Of a stretch of DNA of 64,000 bases, positions 1-8,157 are shown piece by piece. Source of the DNA: Mayfieldus sp038040285 (GTDB taxonomy: Bacteria; Actinomycetota; Thermoleophilia; Solirubrobacterales; 70-9); contig JBBPIN010000005.1 in assembly GCA_038040285.1 (NCBI GenBank), positions 35,392 through 99,391 of the forward strand, read 5' to 3'. The notes under the pieces are model-generated. The model did no database searches. It had not been told where the DNA came from and saw nothing but the letters and a program-made list of their open reading frames with translations. Position 1 is the stretch's first letter. Each line of letters begins with the position of its first letter. The translations under genes were made by a program, and so were the position numbers.

Positions 1-85
1 CGATCAGACGCTGGACGTAGGGGTGCGAACGGGCCGCGCTGTACGCGTCGGCCGCCTTGCCCGCGGTGGTGGTGCCTCTAGCCAT
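1..85 (-). CDS. N-terminal fragment of an unrecognised protein, cut by the window edge
   Basis: An ATG at 85 on the minus strand opens a frame that runs off the left edge, beginning MARGTTTAGKAADAYSAARS. A purine-rich stretch (GAGGGAG) lies about 11 bases upstream of the ATG and can serve as ribosome binding site. The visible 28 residues are Ala-rich and helical with no membrane segment. It lies 81 bp downstream of the glycosyltransferase gene on the same strand, so it may be the last gene of the hsp20-lon unit. Too little is visible to name a function. Confidence 0.5.
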   Translation of the reverse strand, partial: MARGTTTAGKAADAYSAARSHPYVQRLI

Positions 86-166
86 TCCTGGTCAACTCCC
101 TCGGTCGATCGGGTTGCTCGCGGAGGATATACCCGGCCGACCCTTGGACCACTCGCCGCGCGAGCC

Positions 167-1717
167 TCAATTCGACGGATTGGCCGCGGCACGGGCCGCC
201 GCCCCCTGGGCGAGCACGTCGCGGGAGACGAATCCCGTGTAGTGATCGAGCAACTGATGCCATGACACCGCCACTGGGCGTGGCGCCACGTAGCGGGTCA
301 ACGTCACCGTGTGCTCGCTCACCTGCCCCGCGGGACGGAAGGGGCGGGGCAAGCCGGTCGCCCGACGCGCCCGGGGGACCCCGATGCTGACCACGTCGAC
401 CTCCCTGACCGGCATCGGGGGCCGCGGAGAGTGCAGCTCGATGGTTCGATCGGGCAGGTAATAGAGCAGCGGCACAGCGCCCTGGCCCGAGGTGACGATC
501 TCCCGTGGCCCCGACGGCGAGCCGAGGTCGGCCGCGACGTCGCGCCAATCGGCGCGCTGCAATCGCGGCCGCAGGTCGACGTAGACGGCGAACGCAAGCC
601 AGTAGGCGATCAGAATCGCGCCAATCCCGAGCCCAAGGCGGCCCGAGCCGCGGCTGGCAAGCCCGATCGCCGCCGCGACCAACAGAGGGATCAGCGCCGG
701 CAGCAGGTTCCGGTCCAGCACGAAGTCCTGGCCGACGGCCATGGCGGCCAGCCCCAGCAGCAGCGAGCCGGCCGCCACGGCCAGTGCGACCCCGGCGGCG
801 CGCTGCTCGGACGCCGAGACGCGCCAGGCGAGCAGCGCCAGCGCCGCCGCGAGCAGCGCCAGGGGCAGCGCGGCGTAGCGCATCCGCAGCGGCTGGTTGA
901 TGAAACGCCCGGTCTCGCCGCTCACGAAGCTCCCGGCCGTCTCCTTCAGCCTGGTCAGCATCCCGAGGCGGCCAATCCAGTCTGCATGCCCGGCGTTTCC
1001 CTGGTGCAGGGCAAGCGGCGCAAGCGCCAGCGCCCCAAGGGCAACCACCGCGACCGCGATCAGTGCGGCGCCTCGGCGCCGACCGGCGCCCGCGAGCAGC
1101 AGCGCAGCCTCGATCGCAGCCGGCATCGCCCCGAAGTAGTGCGTCGCCGTCGCCAGCACCGACAGCGCCACCCACCAAAAGAGGTCCCGCCGCGCATACC
1201 CGTCGCGGGCCCTGAGGAAGAACAGGAAGCCAAGCGCGCTGAGCAGGACCAGCAGCGAATAGCTGCGCGCTTCCTGCGAGTACCAGATCAGGGCCGGGTT
1301 GACCGCCGCCAGCGCGGCCGCGGCGGCGCCGGCGGCGCCGCCTGCCATCCGGCGCGCGATCAGGTAGACGACCGGGATCGTCGCGACGCCGAACAACGCC
1401 GAGAGTGAGCGCAGGCCCCACTCCCCGGTGCCGAACAGCTTCGTCCAACCCCAGGCGAGCAGGTAGTAGAGCGGGGGCGTCGACTCGGTGGCCGAGACCT
1501 TGCCCAGGGTCGTGAATAGGTTGCTGTGCAGGACAACACCGGCGGTCCACGCCTCGTCGTGGTGGTAGCTCTGCATGCCGAGGGTGGAGAACCGAATCGC
1601 GGCTCCGATGACGATCGCCGCTCCCAGCGCCCATGGCACCCACGTTGATCGGTGCCGTTCGCGCATGAAGAGGCCGGGAGGGACGCCCCTCCCTGTCACA
1701 GCGTCTGTCGAATGCAT
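167..1717 (-). CDS. polytopic GT-C type glycosyltransferase (ArnT/PMT-like, family 39 fold)
   Basis: A 516-residue integral membrane protein. After a basic N-terminus come many hydrophobic helices. The first periplasmic loop carries the HHDEAWT motif (near residue 54), matching the acidic (D/E) loop motif of polyprenyl-phosphate-sugar dependent GT-C enzymes. A second motif, TPPLYYLLAW, is typical of the PMT_2 region. Such enzymes transfer a sugar from a lipid carrier on the outer face of the membrane; the acceptor is unknown. The ATG at 1717 overlaps the lon stop codon (TGATG), which suggests translational coupling. An alternative start at 1666 (MRERHRSTW) is possible. The C-terminal ~100 residues look soluble. 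Confidence 0.8.
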   Translation of the reverse strand: MHSTDAVTGRGVPPGLFMRERHRSTWVPWALGAAIVIGAAIRFSTLGMQSYHHDEAWTAGVVLHSNLFTTLGKVSATESTPPLYYLLAWGWTKLFGTGEWGLRSLSALFGVATIPVVYLIARRMAGGAAGAAAAALAAVNPALIWYSQEARSYSLLVLLSALGFLFFLRARDGYARRDLFWWVALSVLATATHYFGAMPAAIEAALLLAGAGRRRGAALIAVAVVALGALALAPLALHQGNAGHADWIGRLGMLTRLKETAGSFVSGETGRFINQPLRMRYAALPLALLAAALALLAWRVSASEQRAAGVALAVAAGSLLLGLAAMAVGQDFVLDRNLLPALIPLLVAAAIGLASRGSGRLGLGIGAILIAYWLAFAVYVDLRPRLQRADWRDVAADLGSPSGPREIVTSGQGAVPLLYYLPDRTIELHSPRPPMPVREVDVVSIGVPRARRATGLPRPFRPAGQVSEHTVTLTRYVAPRPVAVSWHQLLDHYTGFVSRDVLAQGAAARAAANPSN

Positions 1718-4167
1718 CAGCGCCCTCGAGTTGGCGGTCCGCCGTCGAGCGCCGCCTCGAGCACCTGGTCGACGTCACTCGCGTAAACGAACTGCAGCTC
1801 CTCGCGCTCGTGCTCGGGGATCTCGGCGACATCGCCCTCGTTGCGCTCCGGGACGATGATTCGCTTGATCCCGGCCCGCTGGGCGGCAAGCGACTTCTCC
1901 TTCAGTCCGCCGATCGGCAGCACCTGACCGGTGAGAGTGACCTCGCCGGTCATCGCGACCTGGTTGGAAACCGGGCGGCTGCTCACCAGCGAGGCAAGGG
2001 CCGTGACCATCGCGACGCCAGCTGAAGGCCCATCCTTGGGGACTGCGCCGGCCGGGACGTGGATGTGGATGTCTTGGGTCTCGAACCAGTCCTCGGGCAT
2101 GTCGGGGGCGATCTTGTCGAGGTTGCGCCGTACGTAGGACAGCGCCGCCTGGGCGGACTCCCTCATCACCTCGCCGAGCTGACCGGTGATCGTCAGCTTG
2201 CCCGAGCCCGGCATCGCCGTCGCCTCTACGAACAGCACCTCTCCCCCGGCCGGCGTCCAGGCGAGGCCGGTGGAGACGCCGGGATCCTTCGTGCGACGCC
2301 GCTGCTCGGCGAAGAAGCGACGCTTGCCGAGCAGCTCGCGGGCCCGCTTGGCGGAGATCCGAACCCGGTCCTTGGCCTTCCCCTCGGCGACCTGGCGGGC
2401 CACCTTGCGGCAGATCGTGCCGATCTCGCGCTCCAGGTTGCGCACCCCCGCCTCGCGCGTGTACTCCTCGATGATCGCCCTCAGCGCCGGATCGGCGAAC
2501 TCGATCTGGGAGGGCTTCAGCCCGTTCTCCTTGATCTGGCGCGGGACCAGGTAGCGCTTGGCGATGTGCAGCTTCTCGTCGGTCGTGTAGCCGGCGAGCT
2601 GGATCACCTCCATGCGGTCCTGGAGGGCGGCGGGCACCGTGTCGAGGATGTTGGCCGTGGCGATGAACAGCACCTCGGAGAGGTCGAACTCGAGGTCGAG
2701 GTAGTGATCGCGGAAGGAGTCGTTCTGCGCCGGGTCAAGCACCTCGAGCATCGCGCTGGCGGGGTCGCCGCGAAAGTCGGCGCCCATCTTGTCGATCTCA
2801 TCGATCATGAACACCGGGTTGCGCGATTCCGCGTCGCGCAGCGCCCGCACGATCGTGCCCGGCATCGCGCCGATGTAGGTGCGCCGATGGCCGCGAATCT
2901 CGGCTTCGTCGCGCACTCCACCCACCGAGATGCGCTCGAACTTTCGGCCCAGGGCCTTGGCGATCGAGCGTCCGAGGCTGGTTTTGCCGACCCCCGGCGG
3001 GCCGACGAAGCAAAGGATCGGCCCATGGGAGGAGGGGTTGAGCTTGCGAACCGCCAGGTACTCGAGGATGCGGTCCTTGACCTTCTCGAGGTCGTAATGG
3101 TCCTCGTCGAGAACCTCCCGCGCGTGCTCGATGTCGAGGTTGTCCTCGGTTCGCTCACTCCAGGGAAGCTCGACCAGCCACTCGAGATAGGTGCGGATCA
3201 CCCCGTACTCGGCGGCGGCAGGCGGCAGCCGCTCGAGCCGTGACAGCTCCCGCTCGGCCGCCTTGCGGGCATGCTCGGGGAGGTCCGCTTGCTCGATGCG
3301 ATCGCGCAGCTCGTTGATCTCCGCCTGCTGCTCGTCGCCCTCCCCCAGCTCCGTCTGGATCGCCTTCAGCTGCTCGCGCAATAGGTACTCGCGCTGACCC
3401 TTGTCGACCTCCGACTGGACCTGGGACTGGATCTGGGTGCCGAGCCGCACCACCTCCAGCTCGCGGGCGAGGATCTCGGAAAGGCGTCGCATCCGCTTCG
3501 CCACGTCGGCCTCTTCGAGCAGCTCCTGCTTCTCGGCGAACGGGATTCGCAGCGCGCCGGCAATCAGATGGCTGAGCGTCGAGGGTTCGTCGACGTTGGT
3601 GACCGCCATCTGCAGCTCCTCTGGCAGGTAGGGGATCTGCTCGATGATCTCCGAGAAGGTGCTTTGCACGTTGCGCGTCAGCGCCTGCAGCTCTTGGCTC
3701 GGTTCGAGGTGGTCGGGCATCTCGCTGACCCGCGCCACCAGGTAGGGCTCGGTTTGCACGAAGTCGCCGATCCCGACCCGCTGGGTGCCCTGGACGAGGA
3801 TGCGGATCGTCCCGTCCGGCACCTTGAGCATCCGGGCGACAACCCCGGCGACGCCGACCTTGTAGAGGTCCTCGGGACCGGGCTCCTCCTTCTCGGGGTC
3901 TGCCGAGGCGACCATAGCCAGCATCCGGTTGCCGGCCAGAACGTCGTCGACCAGCTGGATCGAGCGCTGCTGACCGACCGCGAGCGGGGTCAACGTGTCG
4001 GGGAAGGTGACCATCTCCCGCAGCGGCAAGATCGGAAGCGTCTGAGGGAGCGGCTCCTCGAAGTGGATCGCCTGCTCGGTTTCCGGCGTCTCGACCACCT
4101 CGAGGGTCGCCGCATCGGGCTCCGCCCCGAAGGCGCCCCTGCGTCCGTTGCCTTCGCTCTCGGTCAT
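1717..4167 (-). CDS. lon: ATP-dependent protease La (LonA)
   Basis: An 816-residue LonA protease that degrades misfolded and regulatory proteins in the cytoplasm as a hexamer. Order of parts: an N-terminal LAN substrate domain (PILPLREMVTFPDTL near residue 45), a helical coiled region, an AAA+ module with Walker A GPPGVGKTS (about residue 390) and Walker B FMIDEIDKMG, then the serine-lysine protease domain with DGPSAGVAM (catalytic Ser, about residue 715) and GGLKEKSLAAQRAG (catalytic Lys). The ATG at 4167 is chosen because the protein then begins at MTESEGNG; a longer frame to 4344 only overlaps hsp20. It starts one base after the hsp20 stop (TGAGATG) and ends coupled to the glycosyltransferase, so heat-shock co-expression is likely. 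Confidence 0.97.
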   Translation of the reverse strand: MTESEGNGRRGAFGAEPDAATLEVVETPETEQAIHFEEPLPQTLPILPLREMVTFPDTLTPLAVGQQRSIQLVDDVLAGNRMLAMVASADPEKEEPGPEDLYKVGVAGVVARMLKVPDGTIRILVQGTQRVGIGDFVQTEPYLVARVSEMPDHLEPSQELQALTRNVQSTFSEIIEQIPYLPEELQMAVTNVDEPSTLSHLIAGALRIPFAEKQELLEEADVAKRMRRLSEILARELEVVRLGTQIQSQVQSEVDKGQREYLLREQLKAIQTELGEGDEQQAEINELRDRIEQADLPEHARKAAERELSRLERLPPAAAEYGVIRTYLEWLVELPWSERTEDNLDIEHAREVLDEDHYDLEKVKDRILEYLAVRKLNPSSHGPILCFVGPPGVGKTSLGRSIAKALGRKFERISVGGVRDEAEIRGHRRTYIGAMPGTIVRALRDAESRNPVFMIDEIDKMGADFRGDPASAMLEVLDPAQNDSFRDHYLDLEFDLSEVLFIATANILDTVPAALQDRMEVIQLAGYTTDEKLHIAKRYLVPRQIKENGLKPSQIEFADPALRAIIEEYTREAGVRNLEREIGTICRKVARQVAEGKAKDRVRISAKRARELLGKRRFFAEQRRRTKDPGVSTGLAWTPAGGEVLFVEATAMPGSGKLTITGQLGEVMRESAQAALSYVRRNLDKIAPDMPEDWFETQDIHIHVPAGAVPKDGPSAGVAMVTALASLVSSRPVSNQVAMTGEVTLTGQVLPIGGLKEKSLAAQRAGIKRIIVPERNEGDVAEIPEHEREELQFVYASDVDQVLEAALDGGPPTRGR

Positions 4168-4168
4168 C

Positions 4169-4609
4169 TCACTCGCGGTCGATCGGCACCCGGCGCGCCG
4201 TCTCGGTCTGCTCGCGCAGCGGCAGCTCGATGCGCAGGACACCGTCCTCGTAGGTGGCCTTGGCGCGCTCGGGGTCGACGTCGACCTGAAGCTCGACGAT
4301 GCGGCGGAACGGGCCCGAGTCGATCTCCACCTGCTGGTAGACACGGCCCTCGGTCTCCTGCACCGGGCGCTCGCCGCTGATCGCCAGCTCGCGACCGCTG
4401 ACCTCGATCGTCACCTCGCTCAGCTCCACGCCGGCTAGATCGACCTTGACGATGGCCCGCTGGGGGTCGCCGCAGTAATAGAGGTCGATCTTGGGCGAGA
4501 AGCCGCTGCTGCGGGCTCCGACCAAGCCGCGCCCCGGCCAGTCGCCGAACAACTGGTCCATCTCCCGCCGCATGCGCTCGAAGTTCGCGAACAGGTCTCG
4601 CTCGGGCAT
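4169..4609 (-). CDS. small heat-shock protein, Hsp20/alpha-crystallin family
   Basis: A 146-residue holdase chaperone. The N-terminal arm (residues 1-38) is followed by an alpha-crystallin domain of about 90 residues, with DVDPERAKATYEDGVLRIEL near residues 108-128 containing the family signature (A-x-x-x-D-GVLxIxLP). The C-terminal tail ends RRVPIDRE, close to the IxI/V anchoring motif position. It is the first gene of a unit with lon, one base apart. This is a sensible pairing because sHsps hold unfolded clients that Lon can degrade. No HspR (HAIR) or CIRCE operator was found upstream. Confidence 0.93.
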   Translation of the reverse strand: MPERDLFANFERMRREMDQLFGDWPGRGLVGARSSGFSPKIDLYYCGDPQRAIVKVDLAGVELSEVTIEVSGRELAISGERPVQETEGRVYQQVEIDSGPFRRIVELQVDVDPERAKATYEDGVLRIELPLREQTETARRVPIDRE

Positions 4610-4660
4610 CGGTCAAAGATAGCCGGGCCGCTCCGCCCGCGGGTCCCGTCGCGCGGGGCC

Positions 4661-4708
4661 ACCCCCACCGTGCTCGGCCGCCTCCGCGGCACTGCGCGCG
4701 GTGGGGGT
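4661..4708. repeat. 10-bp inverted repeat upstream of hsp20
   Basis: ACCCCCACCG (4661-4670) is repeated inverted as CGGTGGGGGT (4699-4708) with a 28-base loop. It sits in the 134-bp gap between the hsp20 start and the end of the metallo-hydrolase gene. Both flanking genes run on the minus strand, so it could end transcription of the metallo-hydrolase or act in the hsp20 leader. There is no U-run, so its role is open. Confidence 0.45.
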
Positions 4709-4743
4709 CCCCCGCCCGCGCACCACCCGCGGATGGAACGCAG

Positions 4744-5538
4744 TTAGACCTCGTAGACGGCGCCTTCGCGAGCGATTTCGACGGGGGCACCAAAGGTTTT
4801 GGATGCCTCCTCGCGGGCCCAGTCGGCGTCCAGCTCGTCGGAGATGTGGGTGAGGACGACGCGGTGGGCGCCCGCCCGGCGGGCGTGCTCACCGGCCTCG
4901 GCGGGCGTCAGGTGACCGCGCTTCCCGGTCCGCTCGGGCCGCGGCAGGGTCGCCTCGATCAGCAGCAGGTCGGTCCCGCGTGCGAGCTCCACGAGCGCGT
5001 CGGTCGGGGAGCAGTCGGCCCCGAAGGTGAAGCGGCCGCTTCCGTTCGACGAACTGACGTCGATCGCAAAGGCTTCGGTGAAGTGCGGCACCTCGTGGAA
5101 GCGAAGGGCGATCGATCCCACCTCAACGATCGAGTCAGGCTCATATTCCTCAATCGCGAATGCGTCTTCGATCAGCTTCTCGTCCCCCCAGGAGCCCACT
5201 ACACGGCGGAAGGTCTTCTCGGCTCCAGGCGGGGCTATGAGACGCGGGCGCGCCGGGTTGTCGGTTCCCGGCCATCGGTCAACGGGAACCGGCTGCTGGC
5301 GGGGAGCGAGGGTGAGCGCGTAACTGTAAGGGACGAGGTCGAGGAAGTGGTCGGCGTGCAGGTGGGAGATTGCGACCGCGTCCATGTCGACGTAGTCGCG
5401 GAACCGGCGCAGCTTCGAGAACACCCCGTTGCCGCAGTCGAGCAACACGCTGGCGTCGCCGTCCTCGACCAGGTAGCCGCTGCAGGCACCGTCAACGTCC
5501 TGCCAGGACGGCGACTTGCCGAGAACTGTGATCCTCAT
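4744..5538 (-). CDS. MBL-fold metallo-hydrolase (RNase Z-like family)
   Basis: A 264-residue metallo-beta-lactamase fold hydrolase. Near residue 59 it has the metal-binding SHLHADHFLDL motif (HxHxDH), then a later His (HEVPHF), an Asp (FGADCSP) and GHLTPAEAGEHA, with a final His in VVLTHIS. These are the expected two-metal ligands, and the overall layout is that of RNase Z/ElaC-like hydrolases and their unassigned relatives. The ElaC exosite arm is not evident, so tRNA processing cannot be assumed. The ATG at 5538 has a good GGAGGAGA ribosome site. It follows the small Cys-protein gene by 95 bp on the same strand. Confidence 0.85.
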   Translation of the reverse strand: MRITVLGKSPSWQDVDGACSGYLVEDGDASVLLDCGNGVFSKLRRFRDYVDMDAVAISHLHADHFLDLVPYSYALTLAPRQQPVPVDRWPGTDNPARPRLIAPPGAEKTFRRVVGSWGDEKLIEDAFAIEEYEPDSIVEVGSIALRFHEVPHFTEAFAIDVSSSNGSGRFTFGADCSPTDALVELARGTDLLLIEATLPRPERTGKRGHLTPAEAGEHARRAGAHRVVLTHISDELDADWAREEASKTFGAPVEIAREGAVYEV

Positions 5539-5633
5539 GAGCCGGGTCTCCTCCGGGGTTCCGGGGCCAACCTTACCCCCGCTCGGCCAGCACGGCCCCC
5601 AGTTAGGGTCGGTCGATCAGATCTTGCGGCCGG

Positions 5634-5858
5634 TTAGACCCGTCCCGCGAGCCTTGCGCCTGCCTCGACGCGGCCCGTCCAGCGGGGGCTGCGCATCAGC
5701 AGCACCGGCTGGCGCGGTGGCACCAGACCTTCGGGACGGTCGGGGCGAAAGGTCGCGCACGGCTCATCCAACTCAAGGGAGCAGAGCAGGTTCTTGCGGA
5801 AGTAGCAGTCCTCGCAGCTGGGTGCCTTCACCCGTGCTCGCCCCGCGGTCTTTGCCAA
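5634..5858 (-). CDS. small Cys-rich conserved protein, unknown function
   Basis: A 74-residue protein if the TTG at 5858 is used (LAKTAGRARV...). GAGAGAGGA lies about 10 bases before that TTG, which is why this start is preferred over the long upstream extension. The core APSCEDCYFRKNLLCSLEL followed by DEPCATFRPD has four cysteines in a CxxC-x8-C-x8-C arrangement, which suggests one bound metal ion. I recognise the pattern as recurring in actinobacterial short proteins without an assigned role. It may be co-transcribed with the metallo-hydrolase downstream. Confidence 0.62.
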   Translation of the reverse strand: MAKTAGRARVKAPSCEDCYFRKNLLCSLELDEPCATFRPDRPEGLVPPRQPVLLMRSPRWTGRVEAGARLAGRV

Positions 5859-6006
5859 TCTCGTCCGGTCCTCTCTCCGATTTGAAATCACTGGCCCGGG
5901 CCTTGGCGCCGAGCCGGCGGCGATAATGGCACGCTTTCGCGAAGGCTTCAGGGGGCATTCGCGCAAATCGCTGAGTCTTCTTCACGGGCTACTATTTTTC
6001 GTACAG

Positions 6007-6642
6007 ATGGCAAACGGCAACCAGCAGCGAACCGAGCAGCTAGCGGCCTCCCCGCAGCTCTTCGACAGCGCCTTTCTGAACTTCTTCTCCCGGGTCCACC
6101 CCTCGATCCCGGCGATCATCTTCGTCCCGGTGGTCGCAACCATGGAGTGGCTCGGAGCTGACCGCGGCCTCGCGGCACTGGAGCTGATCGCGCTGACGAT
6201 CGGCGGGCTCGGCATCTGGACCCTGACCGAGTACTGGCTGCACCGCCTGTTCTTTCACTGGGAGCCCGACAACGACGCCGGGCGCCGGATGCACTTCATC
6301 ATCCACGGCGTTCACCACGATCATCCCAACGACCGGCTGCGCCTCGTGATGCCCCCCGCGGTCAGCATTCCGCTCGCGGCCCTCTTCTTCCTCGGCTTCA
6401 GCGCGCTCTTCGGGACGCCCGCCGCCTACCCGCTGTTCGCCGGGTTCATCGCCGGCTACCTGGGTTACGACTACATGCACTACCACGTCCATCACCACAC
6501 GCCGAAGACGAATCTGGGCAAGCAGCTCCGCGAGCAGCACATGCGCCACCACTTCCAGGACCACCGATTCGGATTCGGCGTCTCCTCACCGCTCTGGGAC
6601 GTCGTGTTCCGCACCCTTCCGCGGCTGCGCAAGAACCCCTAA
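6007..6642 (+). CDS. fatty acid hydroxylase / sterol desaturase superfamily membrane enzyme
   Basis: A 211-residue membrane di-iron enzyme. It carries the expected histidine clusters: HRLFFHW, HGVHHDHPND, HYHVHHHTPK and EQHMRHHFQD, separated by hydrophobic helices. The family (FA2H, CrtZ-like) uses O2 to hydroxylate lipids or carotenoids. The short PxDRLRLVMPP segment after the second cluster and the size are like bacterial fatty-acid 2-hydroxylases, so lipid hydroxylation is the best guess. The ATG at 6007 (MANGNQQR) is chosen; the frame extends to 5926 but that part is low-complexity and not family-like. Divergent from the small Cys-protein gene. Confidence 0.87.
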   Translation: MANGNQQRTEQLAASPQLFDSAFLNFFSRVHPSIPAIIFVPVVATMEWLGADRGLAALELIALTIGGLGIWTLTEYWLHRLFFHWEPDNDAGRRMHFIIHGVHHDHPNDRLRLVMPPAVSIPLAALFFLGFSALFGTPAAYPLFAGFIAGYLGYDYMHYHVHHHTPKTNLGKQLREQHMRHHFQDHRFGFGVSSPLWDVVFRTLPRLRKNP

Positions 6643-6652
6643 CCCCTGTCCC

Positions 6653-7603
6653 CTAGACAACGCGATTGGGCAGCGCGCGCCCGTCGAGGAAGGCGATCAC
6701 GTTGTCAGCGACGGTGCGAGCCATGGCGTCGCGGGCCCTGACCGTCGCCGAACCGATGTGGGGCGCGAGCACCGCCCGCGGTGCCTCCAGGATCTCGGCC
6801 GGGACCCGCGGCTCGTCCTCGTAGACGTCGAGGCCCACGGCGCCGAGGTGGCCCTCGCGCAGCGCCGCCGCGACCGCGACCAGATCGACGAGCGACCCGC
6901 GCGCGGTGTTGACCAGCACCGCCCGCTCCCCCACCAGCCGCAGAGCGTCGGCGTCGATCAGGTGGTGGGTCTCGGGGCTGGCCGGCGCGTGCAGGCTGAC
7001 GACGTCGGAGCGCCGCAACAGTTCGTCCAGCTCCACGCGGGTGGCTCCCAGCCGCGCCTCCGCATCCGGCTTCGGGGACCGGGCCATGTAGAGCAGCTCG
7101 ACCCCGAAGCCGGCGAGCAGCTCTGCGTAGCGGCCGCCGATCCGCCCCAGGCCGACCACGCCCACGGTGGCGCCGCTCAGCTCCAGGCCGCGGTAGGCGG
7201 CCGGGTCCCAACCCTGCCAGACGCCGGCACGCAGGTCGCGCTCGGCCTCGCTCAGGAACCTAGCCGCCGCCAGGCTGAGGGTTAGCGCCAGCTCGGCGGT
7301 GGCGTTGGTGAGCACGTCGGGTGTGTTGGTGACCGCAACGCCGCGCCGCCGGCACTCCTCGATGTCGACGTTGTCGTAGCCGACCGCGAAGTTGGCGACC
7401 AGCCGCAGCCCCGGCCCGGCCGCGTCGAGCAGCTCGGCATCGACGCCGACGCTGGGATCCGCCACCAGAACGTCGGCGCCCGCGGCGATCTCCCGCATCC
7501 GGTCCGATGTCGCATCTGGGCCGCCCGCCCGCACCTCGGCCCGCTCCTGGAGCGGCTCGAGGCCGGCAGGCAGGAGGATCCGTGCGATCGCGACCACGCT
7601 CAT
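6653..7603 (-). CDS. D-isomer specific 2-hydroxyacid dehydrogenase (glyoxylate/hydroxypyruvate reductase-like)
   Basis: A 316-residue NAD(P)H-dependent oxidoreductase acting on 2-keto/2-hydroxy acids. Catalytic residues are visible: Arg in NTARGSLVD, Glu in DVYEDEP and His in APHIGSAT. The nucleotide fold has VGLGRIGGRYAELL, and NFAVGYDNVDIEECRRRG is the usual substrate-loop/hinge. The tail DNVIAFLDGRALPNRVV is standard for glyoxylate reductases. Substrate cannot be fixed from sequence. The start MSVVAIARILL at 7603 is preferred over an extension to 7624. It ends 10 bp from the fatty-acid hydroxylase (convergent). Confidence 0.9.
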   Translation of the reverse strand: MSVVAIARILLPAGLEPLQERAEVRAGGPDATSDRMREIAAGADVLVADPSVGVDAELLDAAGPGLRLVANFAVGYDNVDIEECRRRGVAVTNTPDVLTNATAELALTLSLAAARFLSEAERDLRAGVWQGWDPAAYRGLELSGATVGVVGLGRIGGRYAELLAGFGVELLYMARSPKPDAEARLGATRVELDELLRRSDVVSLHAPASPETHHLIDADALRLVGERAVLVNTARGSLVDLVAVAAALREGHLGAVGLDVYEDEPRVPAEILEAPRAVLAPHIGSATVRARDAMARTVADNVIAFLDGRALPNRVV

Positions 7604-7735
7604 CGCGTACTCACATCCGTACAAATTCCACTGTCACATATGGCCGAAGTGCTAATCCACACACAGTTCACAAACACACACATTCATCTGTCCTCTAGTC
7701 TGCTTGTTGTAGGCACTTCCCGGAGAGAGGAAACC

Positions 7736-8092
7736 ATGGCGGACACCAGCAACGTACTCAACGAGGCCAGGGCGCTGGTCCAAAAGCGCCTTCGGGAGCT
7801 CGACCAGGAGCGGGCTCGCCTCGAGCGCGCGCTCGCCGATCTAACCGGAGGCCGCGTGGGTCGCCGCCGCCCCGGGCGCCCGCCTGGTTCAGGCGGAGGA
7901 CGCCGAAAGCGACGCGGCGGGACCCGCGGCGCTCAGGCGGTAAAGATCGTCAACTCCAACCCCGGCATCACCGCATCGGAGATAGCCAAGCGGATGAAGA
8001 TCAAGCCCAACTACCTCTACCGCGTGATGGGCGACCTTCAAAAGGAAGGCCAGGTCCGCAAGAAGGGCGGCGGGTACCACCCCGCCAAGTGA
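7736..8092 (+). CDS. coiled-coil / AT-hook / winged-helix small DNA-binding protein
   Basis: A 118-residue protein with three parts: an N-terminal coiled coil (LNEARALVQKRLRELDQERA, residues 8-27), a basic Gly/Arg/Pro linker with an AT-hook-like RRRPGRPPGSGGG (about 43-55), and a C-terminal winged-helix (NPGITASEIAKRMKIKPNYL, then GDLQKEGQVRKKGGGYHP). It is probably a nucleoid-associated or regulatory protein. Start at 7736 has a strong AGAGAGGA site. The 130-bp upstream region is AT-richer than its surroundings and shared with the divergent dehydrogenase. A 48-nt double hairpin follows immediately. Confidence 0.75.
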   Translation: MADTSNVLNEARALVQKRLRELDQERARLERALADLTGGRVGRRRPGRPPGSGGGRRKRRGGTRGAQAVKIVNSNPGITASEIAKRMKIKPNYLYRVMGDLQKEGQVRKKGGGYHPAK

Positions 8093-8098
8093 GGTTGG

Positions 8099-8146
8099 GC
8101 GGCGACGTTGCGTCGCCGCAGAGGCATGTCAGGCCGCGAAGCGGCC
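8099..8146. terminator. 48-nt double hairpin, copy 1 (probable bidirectional terminator or RNA motif)
   Basis: A 9-bp stem GCGGCGACG/CGTCGCCGC with a TTG loop (8099-8119), a 12-nt linker ending GCATGTCA, then a 6-bp stem GGCCGC/GCGGCC with a GAA loop (8132-8146). It lies between the convergent DNA-binding protein gene and mdh. A second copy with the same dimensions but different stem bases is at 12278-12325. Confidence 0.7.
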
Positions 8147-8157
8147 GCATTGGTGTT